A stretch of DNA of 5,473 bases. Source: CAYVXE01 sp964455375 (GTDB taxonomy: Bacteria > Zhuqueibacterota > Zhuqueibacteria > Oceanimicrobiales > Oceanimicrobiaceae). Within the stretch, counting starts at the first letter, position 1. Each line of letters begins with the position of its first letter. A program made the position numbers and the translations under genes. Below are positions 1 through 5,473 of the stretch, in pieces. The stretch is from assembly GCA_964455375.1 (NCBI GenBank), contig CAYVXE010000182.1, forward strand, positions 1 to 5,473, written 5' to 3'. Under the pieces are notes generated by a model. That model did no database searches, was not told the origin of the DNA, and saw only the letters and a list, made by a program, of their open reading frames with translations.

Positions 1-4
1 ATAC

Positions 5-1495
5 ATGAGCAAAATTGCCGACATCTGCTTGATCTTAGAAGGAACCTACCCGTATGTTACCGGCGGAGTTTCTTCCTGGGTACACCAACTCATCGATTCG
101 CTGGCTGAATTCACTTTTGCCCTCGCGGTCATTTTACCGGACAACGAAAAAGAATGGCAGCCGAAATACGACGTGCCGGCGAATGTCGTTGAAATCAAAC
201 AAATATTTTTACACGAACAGGAATTACCGGAGACGCATAAACGGAAACTGCGAAAAGAGGTCTGGGAAGATGTAGAGCTTTTTCACAATTGCCCGTTTAA
301 CAATCAAAAACTCGATGCATTGGAATCAGCCTTTTATCACTTTTTTGATGCTGAAACCAGAGGCATTGAACCCGCTGCCATTGCTGAACGAAAAGAAGCA
401 TGGAACATTCTCAACCGGCTTTATGAGAAAAATTCTCACGAAGAGTCCTTTATCGACTATTTCTGGACCTTCCGGTTTATGCATCAGCCCATCTTCAAAA
501 TATTAACATCAGAGCTGCCGCGGGCTTGGGTTTATCACCCGGTTTCCACCGGTTATGCCGGGCTACTCGCGGTGGTGGGCAAAATAAAGTACAAACGTCC
601 GTTAATTTTAACCGAACACGGTATCTACACCCGTGAACGTCGCTTCGAGATCAGCCGGGCGGATTGGATTTATGAAAATGACACGCACAAGGTGAAAGTT
701 CGCCATTCACAAAGCAGCTTTAAAGAACTCTGGAATAAAATGTTCGCCACTCTCAGCCATCTCACATATGATTACGCGGATATAATCGTGACCCTTTCAA
801 GGAAAAATCAGGAATTCCAGGTGAGCGACGGCGCCAAAACAGAGAGGATGAAAATCATTCCAAACGGCATCGATGTTGACGCCTACCGGAAATTAATTAC
901 GCAGAAAAAAACGAATCGTGAGACCTTAACACTTGGCTTTATGGGAAGAGTCGTTTCCATCAAAGATGTCAAAACCTTTATTCGGGCCTGCAAAAATGTC
1001 GCCGATGAAATCCGGAATTTGAAAATTTACATCATGGGACCCGTGGACGAAGAAGAAATCTATTATCATGAATGTGTCCAATTGGCGGAATTCCTGGGTT
1101 TAGCGGATATTATTGAATTTACCGGTAAAATTAACGTCAAAGAGTATTATCCGAAAATCGATATTCTGGTGCTTACCAGTTTAAGCGAGGCGCAACCTCT
1201 GGTTATTTTGGAAGCGAATTCCATAGGTATTCCTGTTGTGGCAACCGATGTGGGTGCCTGCCGTGAAATGCTTTACGGTCGCACGGAAGATGACCGGGCA
1301 CTGGGAAAAAGCGGCTTCATCGCCGGGATCACAAATTCCGAAGAAATCGCTGCGTCAATTCTAAAAATATGGCGTTCAGAATCCATTCGCAAAAGTATGG
1401 CTGAAGCCGGAAAACAACGCGTCGCAAAATACTATAACCTGAAAGACCTCGATGACAAATACCGCGAAATTTATGATTACTATTGCAAAATCTAA
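5..1495 (+). CDS. pelF: PelF, GT4-family glycosyltransferase of Pel exopolysaccharide synthesis
   Basis: PelF is the cytosolic polymerising glycosyltransferase of the Pel system. It uses a UDP-activated sugar to build the N-acetylgalactosamine-rich Pel polymer and works at the inner membrane with PelD, PelE and PelG. The 496 aa match the usual family length of about 500. The N-terminus has the hallmark LEGTYPYVTGGVSSWVHQL (residues 11-29) with the glycine pair G20-G21. HPVSTGYAGLLA (178-189) and TEHGIYTRER (203-212) follow, then IPNGID (285-290) leading into the C-terminal GT-B half. The donor-site residues are present: GRVVSIKD (314-321) supplies R315 and K320, and TSLSEAQPLVILEA (391-404) contains the EX7E pair E395/E403. 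It therefore looks catalytically intact. The start at 5 is supported because the conserved LEGT motif begins at residue 11; the ribosome binding site lies outside the window. pelG follows after 31 bp with no terminator between, so they are probably co-transcribed. The identification is firm; the exact donor sugar in this organism is inferred. Confidence 0.95.
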   Translation: MSKIADICLILEGTYPYVTGGVSSWVHQLIDSLAEFTFALAVILPDNEKEWQPKYDVPANVVEIKQIFLHEQELPETHKRKLRKEVWEDVELFHNCPFNNQKLDALESAFYHFFDAETRGIEPAAIAERKEAWNILNRLYEKNSHEESFIDYFWTFRFMHQPIFKILTSELPRAWVYHPVSTGYAGLLAVVGKIKYKRPLILTEHGIYTRERRFEISRADWIYENDTHKVKVRHSQSSFKELWNKMFATLSHLTYDYADIIVTLSRKNQEFQVSDGAKTERMKIIPNGIDVDAYRKLITQKKTNRETLTLGFMGRVVSIKDVKTFIRACKNVADEIRNLKIYIMGPVDEEEIYYHECVQLAEFLGLADIIEFTGKINVKEYYPKIDILVLTSLSEAQPLVILEANSIGIPVVATDVGACREMLYGRTEDDRALGKSGFIAGITNSEEIAASILKIWRSESIRKSMAEAGKQRVAKYYNLKDLDDKYREIYDYYCKI

Positions 1496-1526
1496 CAGAT
1501 TTTTAAAATACAAATAAACATGAATC

Positions 1527-2897
1527 ATGGCCGGCATTGGATTTAAATTAAAGAAAATCTTTCAACACGACACCTACCTGGACAATCTGCGGGGAATCCT
1601 GTTTTCCACCTCCATTGCGGGAGGACCGATCTTCTTCTCTATTTTATGCCTCATCATCCTGGGCATTTTTTCCACGTCCTTCCTGTCAGGTGAAGAAACC
1701 AACGTCTTTCTGGTAACCGTGGTTTACATCTTTGCTTTTTCACTCATCGCCACGGGTTTAACACAGTTGCTCATCACCCGCTATTTATCAGACCTGATTT
1801 ACATTAATCAGGCCACAAAAATTTTACCCACGTTCACAAGTGTTCTCACTATAACGGTCATCAGTCAGTTTTTAATTGGTCTACCGTTCCTGTTTTTCTG
1901 GGATATTGACATTCCTTACAAAATTACTGCCCTCATTCTCTTTGTTACGGTTGGATGTATCTGGCAACTCATGATCTTTTTAAGCGCGGTCAAAAACTAC
2001 CGTATGGTGTTAATCGCTTTTCTCAGTGGTCTCATCGCCAGTGTCGTTTTAGCATTTTTATTAGGGGAAAAATATCAGTTAGCGGGCTACCTGCACGGGT
2101 ACACCATTGGCCAGCTCATCATTATGTTTATTTTGCTCGGCCGTATTCTCATTGAATTCAAAAGCCCTGAAAAGCCTCAATTCGATTTCCTGCGTTATGT
2201 AAAAATCATGCCGCACCTGGTTTTAATCGGGCTCTTCTACAATGCGGGCATTTGGATCGACAAAATCATATTCTGGTTCAGCAGTCAGGGGCAACAGATA
2301 AATTCTTTTCTTTACGCCTTTAACGACTACGACAGCGCCACATTTTTCGCGTATCTAACCGTTGTCCCATCGTACACCTACTTTCTGGTAAAAGTCGAAA
2401 CAGATTTTTACGGGAACTTTCGTACCTTTTACCAATCCATTTTAAACAAAGGCTCTCTGCATACCATTCACGAAGACAAGAAATTTATCGCCAAGTCCAT
2501 GAAAGAAAGTTTTTTCGGATTGGTAAAACTCCAGGGAACGGTGACTCTTGTTTGTTTGTTGTTTTCTAAACAAATTGCCGTTTTCTTCAAACTGCCCATT
2601 ATGGGTACACTCATTCTGGACAAGGCGCTCATTGCTGTCTTTTTGCAAATGCTGCTGTTGACCATCATCATTTTCATGCTCTACTTCGACATTAAATCAC
2701 AAGTTGTTTTCGTAACTGCAACGTTTTTTGTTTTGAATATCATCTTTACATTTATTACATTACAATTAGGGTACGTCTATTACGGTTACGGTTACCTCTT
2801 TTCCTGCCTCTTTTCCATTTGTCTGGGATATGTTTTCCTCAACAATTATATGAACGATCTGGAATATCACACTTTCGTGAATCAGCCGGTTGCATAA
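1527..2897 (+). CDS. pelG: PelG, MOP/Wzx-like inner-membrane protein of Pel export
   Basis: PelG is the polytopic inner-membrane component of the Pel synthase-transport complex, related to MOP-superfamily flippases such as Wzx. It is thought to move the PelF-made polymer to the periplasm. The 456 aa match the usual PelG length. About twelve hydrophobic segments are visible, near residues 31-49, 61-84, 103-125, 132-153, 159-179, 190-207, 229-250, 273-290, 333-353, 364-387, 392-413 and 418-439. Hallmarks include the amphipathic start MAGIGFKLKKIF, the segment LFYNAGIWIDKIIFWF (236-251), and a YDSATFFAYLTVVPSYTYF block (268-286) near the middle. The ATG at 1527 fits the conserved N-terminus, and a stop at 1521 blocks any in-frame extension. 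No Shine-Dalgarno is visible. Another ATG at 1520 is out of frame and opens only 8 codons. pelG normally ends pel operons, and here too no further pel gene follows. Confidence 0.94.
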   Translation: MAGIGFKLKKIFQHDTYLDNLRGILFSTSIAGGPIFFSILCLIILGIFSTSFLSGEETNVFLVTVVYIFAFSLIATGLTQLLITRYLSDLIYINQATKILPTFTSVLTITVISQFLIGLPFLFFWDIDIPYKITALILFVTVGCIWQLMIFLSAVKNYRMVLIAFLSGLIASVVLAFLLGEKYQLAGYLHGYTIGQLIIMFILLGRILIEFKSPEKPQFDFLRYVKIMPHLVLIGLFYNAGIWIDKIIFWFSSQGQQINSFLYAFNDYDSATFFAYLTVVPSYTYFLVKVETDFYGNFRTFYQSILNKGSLHTIHEDKKFIAKSMKESFFGLVKLQGTVTLVCLLFSKQIAVFFKLPIMGTLILDKALIAVFLQMLLLTIIIFMLYFDIKSQVVFVTATFFVLNIIFTFITLQLGYVYYGYGYLFSCLFSICLGYVFLNNYMNDLEYHTFVNQPVA

Positions 2898-2902
2898 ATA
2901 GC

Positions 2903-2931
2903 TTGACTTTTTACGAAAAGTACGCTATATT
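2903..2931 (+). promoter_or_regulatory. Candidate sigma70-like promoter for the regulator gene
   Basis: TTGACT at 2903-2908 (5 of 6 to the -35 consensus) and TATATT at 2926-2931 (5 of 6 to the -10) are separated by exactly 17 bp. This is the best-spaced promoter match I found in the non-coding parts of the window. Transcription would begin near 2938, giving a leader of about 295 nt before the ATG at 3234. It starts only 6 bp after the pelG stop. The bacterial group is unknown, so use of this consensus is an assumption. Confidence 0.6.
2906..2921. repeat. Perfect 6-bp inverted repeat in the promoter spacer
   Basis: ACTTTT (2906-2911), TACG, AAAAGT (2916-2921) is a perfect inverted repeat that overlaps the end of the candidate -35 box and fills much of the spacer. 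Its place suggests an operator for a dimeric repressor or a MerR-like protein. It is short and AT-rich, so chance is a real alternative. It has no following T-run in the + direction and is a poor terminator candidate. Confidence 0.35.
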
Positions 2932-3233
2932 CTAATTAATTAATATATTTTACAAAAAATTATCTATTTATAAATCGTGCGAAAAGCTTTTTCACAGCAT
3001 TAACCTGTAACATATTCAACTACTCCCTTCTTAAGATCATCTTCGACATATTCGTACAAAATACAGATTCGTGCCATCGCTTAGCACCGAAAAACTTATG
3101 ACCATTCTACTGATTTCACACACCGAAGTTTGAATTGACGCATTAGCTTAGAAAAATTTACCGACCCATCAACAATCGTAGAGAGTTTGTCTCTTTTGCT
3201 CTTTACATAAATATTCATTCTTGTGTCATTGCC

Positions 3234-4565
3234 ATGAAACCAAGATTGTTGTTTATTGTCAGTCCGGATGACAAGGAGATTTTGGACCTCGAAAATGAAC
3301 TCAATGGTTATTTTCAGGTCCTGAAAATCCCCGACAGCAAACGAGCTTTGAAACTCATTAAGGCCCAAACCATTCATATCGTTGTGTGTGCTCGATGTTT
3401 AGCGCATGAGGATGGATTGAGTGTCATAAGAGCCATCAAAAAAATAAACTCTGGGTTACCGATTATTTGTATCGCATCGGAACCAAGTGACGATTTTATC
3501 ATCTCGGCGTTTCGGGTCGGTGTGGCGGACTTTTTCAAACGCCCTTTTAAAGAAAAAGAGATTGTCGTCAGTATTTTCAGTATTCTGGCAGTAAGGCAAA
3601 ACCAGCGTTCAAATCAAAAAACGCATGCACCGGCTAATACAGCGGAGACACCTTCAACAAAACCATCCTTTTTCAATAAAATCAAGTCAGCGATGTCTAA
3701 CATTTTCTCGAAACCAATCAGCCACAACGCAACCCAATCAGACACCGATGCATCCAACCCGCTGTCTGTAAATACCGGTGTAATTAGCTCAGAGCCACCT
3801 TCCTTACGGGTCAATTTTTTTGGCAATTTTCATCTGATTTCCAATGAAGACATTGTGACCACCTGGCCGGGCAAGAAGGGTAAATCAATTTTTGCATATC
3901 TTGCCTTCCGCCATAAACAGAGTATCTCAAGAGATTCCCTGATGGACATCTTCTGGCCTGATTCCACACCGGACTCTGCACGAAACTGTTTGAACGTAAC
4001 GTTGCACGGCCTACGGCAAATGTTCCATCTTTTAGATCCAGACAATGAATATATTTTATTCAAGAACGAATATTATTTTATTAATCCTGAAATTGAAATA
4101 AGCCTTGATGTAGAAGAATTCAGATATTACTGGCGGTTAGCGCAAAGCATCGAACGCGAAAAAGGTATTGAAGCAGCGCTTGGAGAGTACGAACTGGCAG
4201 CAGCGCTTTACAAAGGCGATTTTATGGAAGATGACCTATATGAAGGATGGACAGCATTAGACAGAGAAAATCTGAAAGAGATTTACCTGGTTATTCTCGA
4301 CCGGCTTAGTAACTATTACAGTTGTGATGGAAAACCTGTAACCGCGATCAATTTGTGTGAAATAATTTTAAAGAAAGATTCCTGCAGAGAAGATGTACAC
4401 CGCCGGTTGATGCGATGTTATTACAGGCTGGGGCAGAGAGATAAAGCGATTAAGCAATTTCGAAAATGCTCTGAAATCTTAAACTTAGAATTAGAAGTAC
4501 CACCGACGAAAACGACCGTTTCCCTATTTCAACAAATAAAACAAGACACTGTAGAAAAAATGTGA
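3234..4565 (+). CDS. SARP/BTAD-family transcriptional regulator with degenerate receiver domain
   Basis: This 443-aa cytosolic DNA-binding regulator has a receiver-like fold at about 1-118 and a Ser/Thr/Asn/Pro-rich linker at 119-189. An OmpR-type winged helix (about 190-288) starts at LRVNFFGNFHL and includes RDSLMDIFWPD and a recognition-helix region near 248-263. A BTAD helical-repeat domain covers about 290-437. This wHTH-BTAD order defines the SARP family, whose members usually activate nearby genes by binding direct repeats next to the -10 box. The receiver aligns without gaps to CheY over LPIICIASE...KRPF, but the canonical residues are changed: the acidic pair is S10-P11, the phospho-aspartate is A53, the Thr is A81 and the Lys is R103. 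Phosphorylation by a histidine kinase is therefore unlikely. The frame is open back to 3144 but has no ATG, GTG or TTG before 3234, so this start is the only standard one. No Shine-Dalgarno is visible. The unknown gene downstream, preceded by 11-bp phased repeats, is the obvious candidate target. Confidence 0.88.
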   Translation: MKPRLLFIVSPDDKEILDLENELNGYFQVLKIPDSKRALKLIKAQTIHIVVCARCLAHEDGLSVIRAIKKINSGLPIICIASEPSDDFIISAFRVGVADFFKRPFKEKEIVVSIFSILAVRQNQRSNQKTHAPANTAETPSTKPSFFNKIKSAMSNIFSKPISHNATQSDTDASNPLSVNTGVISSEPPSLRVNFFGNFHLISNEDIVTTWPGKKGKSIFAYLAFRHKQSISRDSLMDIFWPDSTPDSARNCLNVTLHGLRQMFHLLDPDNEYILFKNEYYFINPEIEISLDVEEFRYYWRLAQSIEREKGIEAALGEYELAAALYKGDFMEDDLYEGWTALDRENLKEIYLVILDRLSNYYSCDGKPVTAINLCEIILKKDSCREDVHRRLMRCYYRLGQRDKAIKQFRKCSEILNLELEVPPTKTTVSLFQQIKQDTVEKM

Positions 4566-4575
4566 ACTTATTTTC

Positions 4576-4616
4576 AAATTTAAGTGAAATTTAAGCGCAA
4601 ATTAACTATTAATTAA
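4576..4616 (+). repeat. Direct repeats phased at 11 bp, putative SARP operator
   Basis: AAATTTAAGTG (4576-4586) is followed directly by AAATTTAAGCG (4587-4597), identical at 10 of 11 positions. Two weaker units continue in the same register. The core TTAA recurs at 4580, 4591, 4602 and 4613, each exactly 11 bp apart, which places it on one face of the helix. The last core ends 10 bp before the TATATT box at 4627. SARP proteins are known to bind short direct repeats with 11-bp (or 22-bp) spacing that end about 8 bp from the -10, so the geometry fits the regulator encoded just upstream. The region is AT-rich, and units 3 and 4 share little beyond the core. Confidence 0.55.
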
Positions 4617-4626
4617 ATTTCATTTT

Positions 4627-4632
4627 TATATT
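4627..4632 (+). promoter_or_regulatory. Candidate -10 box for the 217-aa unknown gene
   Basis: TATATT matches the -10 consensus at 5 of 6 and is identical to the -10 proposed for the regulator gene. There is no good -35 box: the nearest, TTAACT at 4602-4607, is 19 bp away and lies inside the phased repeats. A weak -35 replaced by activator repeats is what an activator-dependent promoter looks like. The start point would be near 4639, giving an untranslated leader of about 125 nt. Confidence 0.5.
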
Positions 4633-4685
4633 GCATACAGGTTCGCCGCAATCTCCGGAGTAAAAATCAACTTTAATATAAATGA

Positions 4686-4724
4686 ATCCTTTTAGGATGA
4701 ACAGATTATTTTTGTTCAGCGAAC
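4686..4724 (+). other. Small hairpins in the leader of the unknown gene, two mutually exclusive
   Basis: Three small inverted repeats are packed here. ATCCT/AGGAT pair across TTT (4686-4698). TGAACA (4698-4703) pairs with TGTTCA (4713-4718) over a 9-nt loop. GTTC (4714-4717) can instead pair with GAAC (4721-4724) over a 3-nt loop. The last two use the same GTTC and so exclude each other. All stems are only 4-6 bp and AT-rich. I do not recognise a known riboswitch, and a regulatory role is speculative. Confidence 0.3.
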
Positions 4725-4749
4725 TTATCTTCAAAAAGGATATAATTAT

Positions 4750-4757
4750 AAAGGAGG
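4750..4757 (+). promoter_or_regulatory. Near-perfect Shine-Dalgarno that fixes the start at 4765
   Basis: AAAGGAGG ends 7 nt before the ATG at 4765, which is close to optimal complementarity and spacing. It decides for this ATG over the in-frame ATG at 4777. It also differs from pelG and the regulator, which show no such site. The start codon sits in a small CCAT-CTC-ATGG inverted repeat (4758-4768), probably too short to matter. Confidence 0.85.
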
Positions 4758-4764
4758 CCATCTC

Positions 4765-5418
4765 ATGGCTACAGGAATGTTTGTTAACCCGTTACCCCTT
4801 TTGAAGGCATCTAAGCTGCTGCAGTTCGATTTCCCTGCAGATTATAAAGCAAAAGAATGTCTCCCAAACGTCAACGTAGAGGCGCCGGAAATTGAGGAAC
4901 TTTACGGAAAGTTGGGTACACCACTGAAACAGCAGGGCCACCCCTGTATCATGGAAACGAAGCCAGAGGCTGAAGACCCATCCGAAGCGCCATATCAGGA
5001 TCAGATCATCGATATCGATCGGTCGGTTACCATAAATCATACCGGACGGTTGAGCGGGTCTTTCATTAAATACCTCGCCAGCGCCAATTTCAAATCGATC
5101 GTTCGGATTTACGCCAATCCCTTAACCTTCAACGGCCCGGTTCTCACACTTGCTAGCATTGACCAGCCCCTGACACCCGGGGCAAACGCGGCAAACACCT
5201 GGTTCTGGGAAGACCCCAAAACACGTAAGCAACTGCTATTCACGGCACATGTAAACTTCAGCCCGACCAGCAAAGGTCTGCAAGCCGGACATACTTACAA
5301 ACTGATTTGCCGTTGGGAGTTCTGGGATGTGGCTATTAAGCCGTCTGAACGTATGCCTATCTCAGGTTTTAACGAAGCGATTTCTTTCGACGTAAGCCAG
5401 AAAACACAAGACCTGTAA
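4765..5418 (+). CDS. Hypothetical protein, 217 aa, probably beta-rich and strongly translated
   Basis: I do not recognise this family. There is no signal peptide or membrane segment, so the product is probably cytosolic, or exported by a route that needs no classical signal. The N-terminal third (1-77) starts MATGMFVNPLPLLKASKL. It carries a Pro/Glu/Lys-rich, probably flexible stretch (about 52-77) and two cysteines (C32, C61). The remainder (about 78-211) alternates short hydrophobic runs with turns, such as QIIDIDRSVTI, SIVRIYANPL, LLFTAHVNF, YKLICRWEFW and AISFDV. This pattern suggests a compact beta-sandwich. Aromatic clusters stand out at WFW (146-148) and WEFW (184-187). A strong Shine-Dalgarno and an Ala second codon point to high expression. 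It has its own -10 box, phased repeats in front and a strong hairpin behind, so it looks like a single-gene unit controlled by the adjacent SARP regulator. The coding call is strong; the fold is inferred and the function unknown. Confidence 0.88.
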   Translation: MATGMFVNPLPLLKASKLLQFDFPADYKAKECLPNVNVEAPEIEELYGKLGTPLKQQGHPCIMETKPEAEDPSEAPYQDQIIDIDRSVTINHTGRLSGSFIKYLASANFKSIVRIYANPLTFNGPVLTLASIDQPLTPGANAANTWFWEDPKTRKQLLFTAHVNFSPTSKGLQAGHTYKLICRWEFWDVAIKPSERMPISGFNEAISFDVSQKTQDL

Positions 5419-5439
5419 ACGAGCACCGTTAAACGCGTT

Positions 5440-5472
5440 GTCTGTGCCGTATCCATTCTATATGGCACAGAC
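5440..5472 (+). terminator. Strong hairpin, probable intrinsic terminator after the unknown gene
   Basis: GTCTGTGCC (5440-5448) is the exact reverse complement of GGCACAGAC (5464-5472). The stem continues inward through one G-U pair and three A-U pairs to 13 bp, closing a 7-nt loop at 5453-5459. It lies 21 bp after the stop codon. The window ends one base after the stem, so the T-run needed to confirm an intrinsic terminator cannot be seen. A bidirectional terminator shared with a convergent neighbour is also possible. Confidence 0.7.
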
Positions 5473-5473
5473 C

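Larger units (their letters stand above)
2898..3233. other. 336-bp AT-rich intergenic region between pelG and the regulator gene
   Basis: This spacer has no credible gene. Short ATG-started frames exist, for example 11 codons from 3098, but none has a ribosome binding site or a recognisable product. The first 35 bp hold a sigma70-like promoter. The next 40 bp are A/T-rich (TAATTAATTAATATATT around 2933-2949), and AAAAGCTTTT at 2982-2991 is a 10-bp palindrome. No GC-rich hairpin followed by a T-run is seen behind pelG, so the pel transcript may end Rho-dependently or read through. The 3' part, from about 3040 to 3233, shows no repeats or structure that I can support. Confidence 0.7.

Noticed and set aside
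1520..1546. Out-of-frame ATG just before pelG opening an 8-codon frame
   Set aside because: It is too short to be a gene and has no ribosome binding site. The conserved PelG N-terminus starts at 1527.
2981..2993. GAAAAGCTTTTTC as a terminator behind pelG
   Set aside because: The palindrome has essentially no loop, no GC-rich stem and no following T-run, and it lies about 85 bp past the stop codon.
3187..3215. Possible second promoter close to the regulator (TTGTCT, 17 bp, AATATT)
   Set aside because: Each box matches the consensus at only about 4 of 6 positions, clearly weaker than the pair at 2903-2931.
3096..3377. 93-codon frame on the minus strand overlapping the regulator start
   Set aside because: It lies largely antisense to the receiver-coding part, has no recognisable product or ribosome binding site, and is best explained as a shadow of the + strand gene.
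4741..4746. TATAAT, a perfect -10 box just before the Shine-Dalgarno
   Set aside because: A start from here would fall at or inside the Shine-Dalgarno, and no -35 lies 17 bp upstream. It is part of the palindrome TATAATTATA in AT-rich DNA.
4682..4804. 40-codon + frame starting in the leader and overlapping the first codons of the unknown gene in another frame
   Set aside because: There is no Shine-Dalgarno before its ATG and the peptide is unremarkable. The strong site at 4750-4757 serves the 4765 start. A leader peptide is conceivable but unsupported.
1..5473. CRISPR arrays, tRNA or rRNA genes and insertion sequences
   Set aside because: I saw no spaced identical repeats, cloverleaf-like segments, transposase frames or terminal inverted repeats. 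The only tandem repeats are the short 11-bp units at 4576-4616.

Overview
The window most likely comes from a Gram-negative bacterium outside the Proteobacteria. The reasons are Pel-type exopolysaccharide genes (pelF, pelG), a SARP/BTAD-type regulator with a receiver-like N-terminus, moderate GC coding DNA with very AT-rich spacers, and two genes (pelG and the regulator) with no recognisable Shine-Dalgarno. An FCB-group or Calditrichota/KSB1-like lineage would fit. That placement is an impression, not something the sequence proves. All four genes lie on the + strand.

Region 1 (5-2897) is the 3' end of a pel operon. pelF encodes the cytosolic GT4 glycosyltransferase that polymerises Pel. 31 bp later comes pelG, the 12-helix MOP/Wzx-like inner-membrane protein of the same synthase-transport complex. 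The remaining pel genes would lie upstream, outside the window.

Region 2 (2898-3233) is a 336-bp AT-rich spacer with no credible gene. It opens with a good sigma70-like promoter (TTGACT, 17 bp, TATATT) whose spacer carries a perfect inverted repeat. This predicts a leader of about 295 nt in front of the next gene.

Region 3 (3234-4565) is a 443-aa regulator with a receiver-like domain, a low-complexity linker, an OmpR-type winged helix and a BTAD helical domain. The receiver has lost every canonical phosphorylation residue, so it is a pseudo-receiver.

Region 4 (4566-5473) holds a 217-aa protein of unknown function with a near-ideal Shine-Dalgarno and a strong hairpin (probable terminator) behind it. 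Its upstream region has direct repeats stepped by exactly 11 bp that end 10 bp before a TATATT -10 box. This is the operator layout known for SARP regulators, so the simplest model is that the regulator activates the neighbouring unknown gene. Whether this pair is functionally tied to Pel is open, because the regulator has its own candidate promoter.
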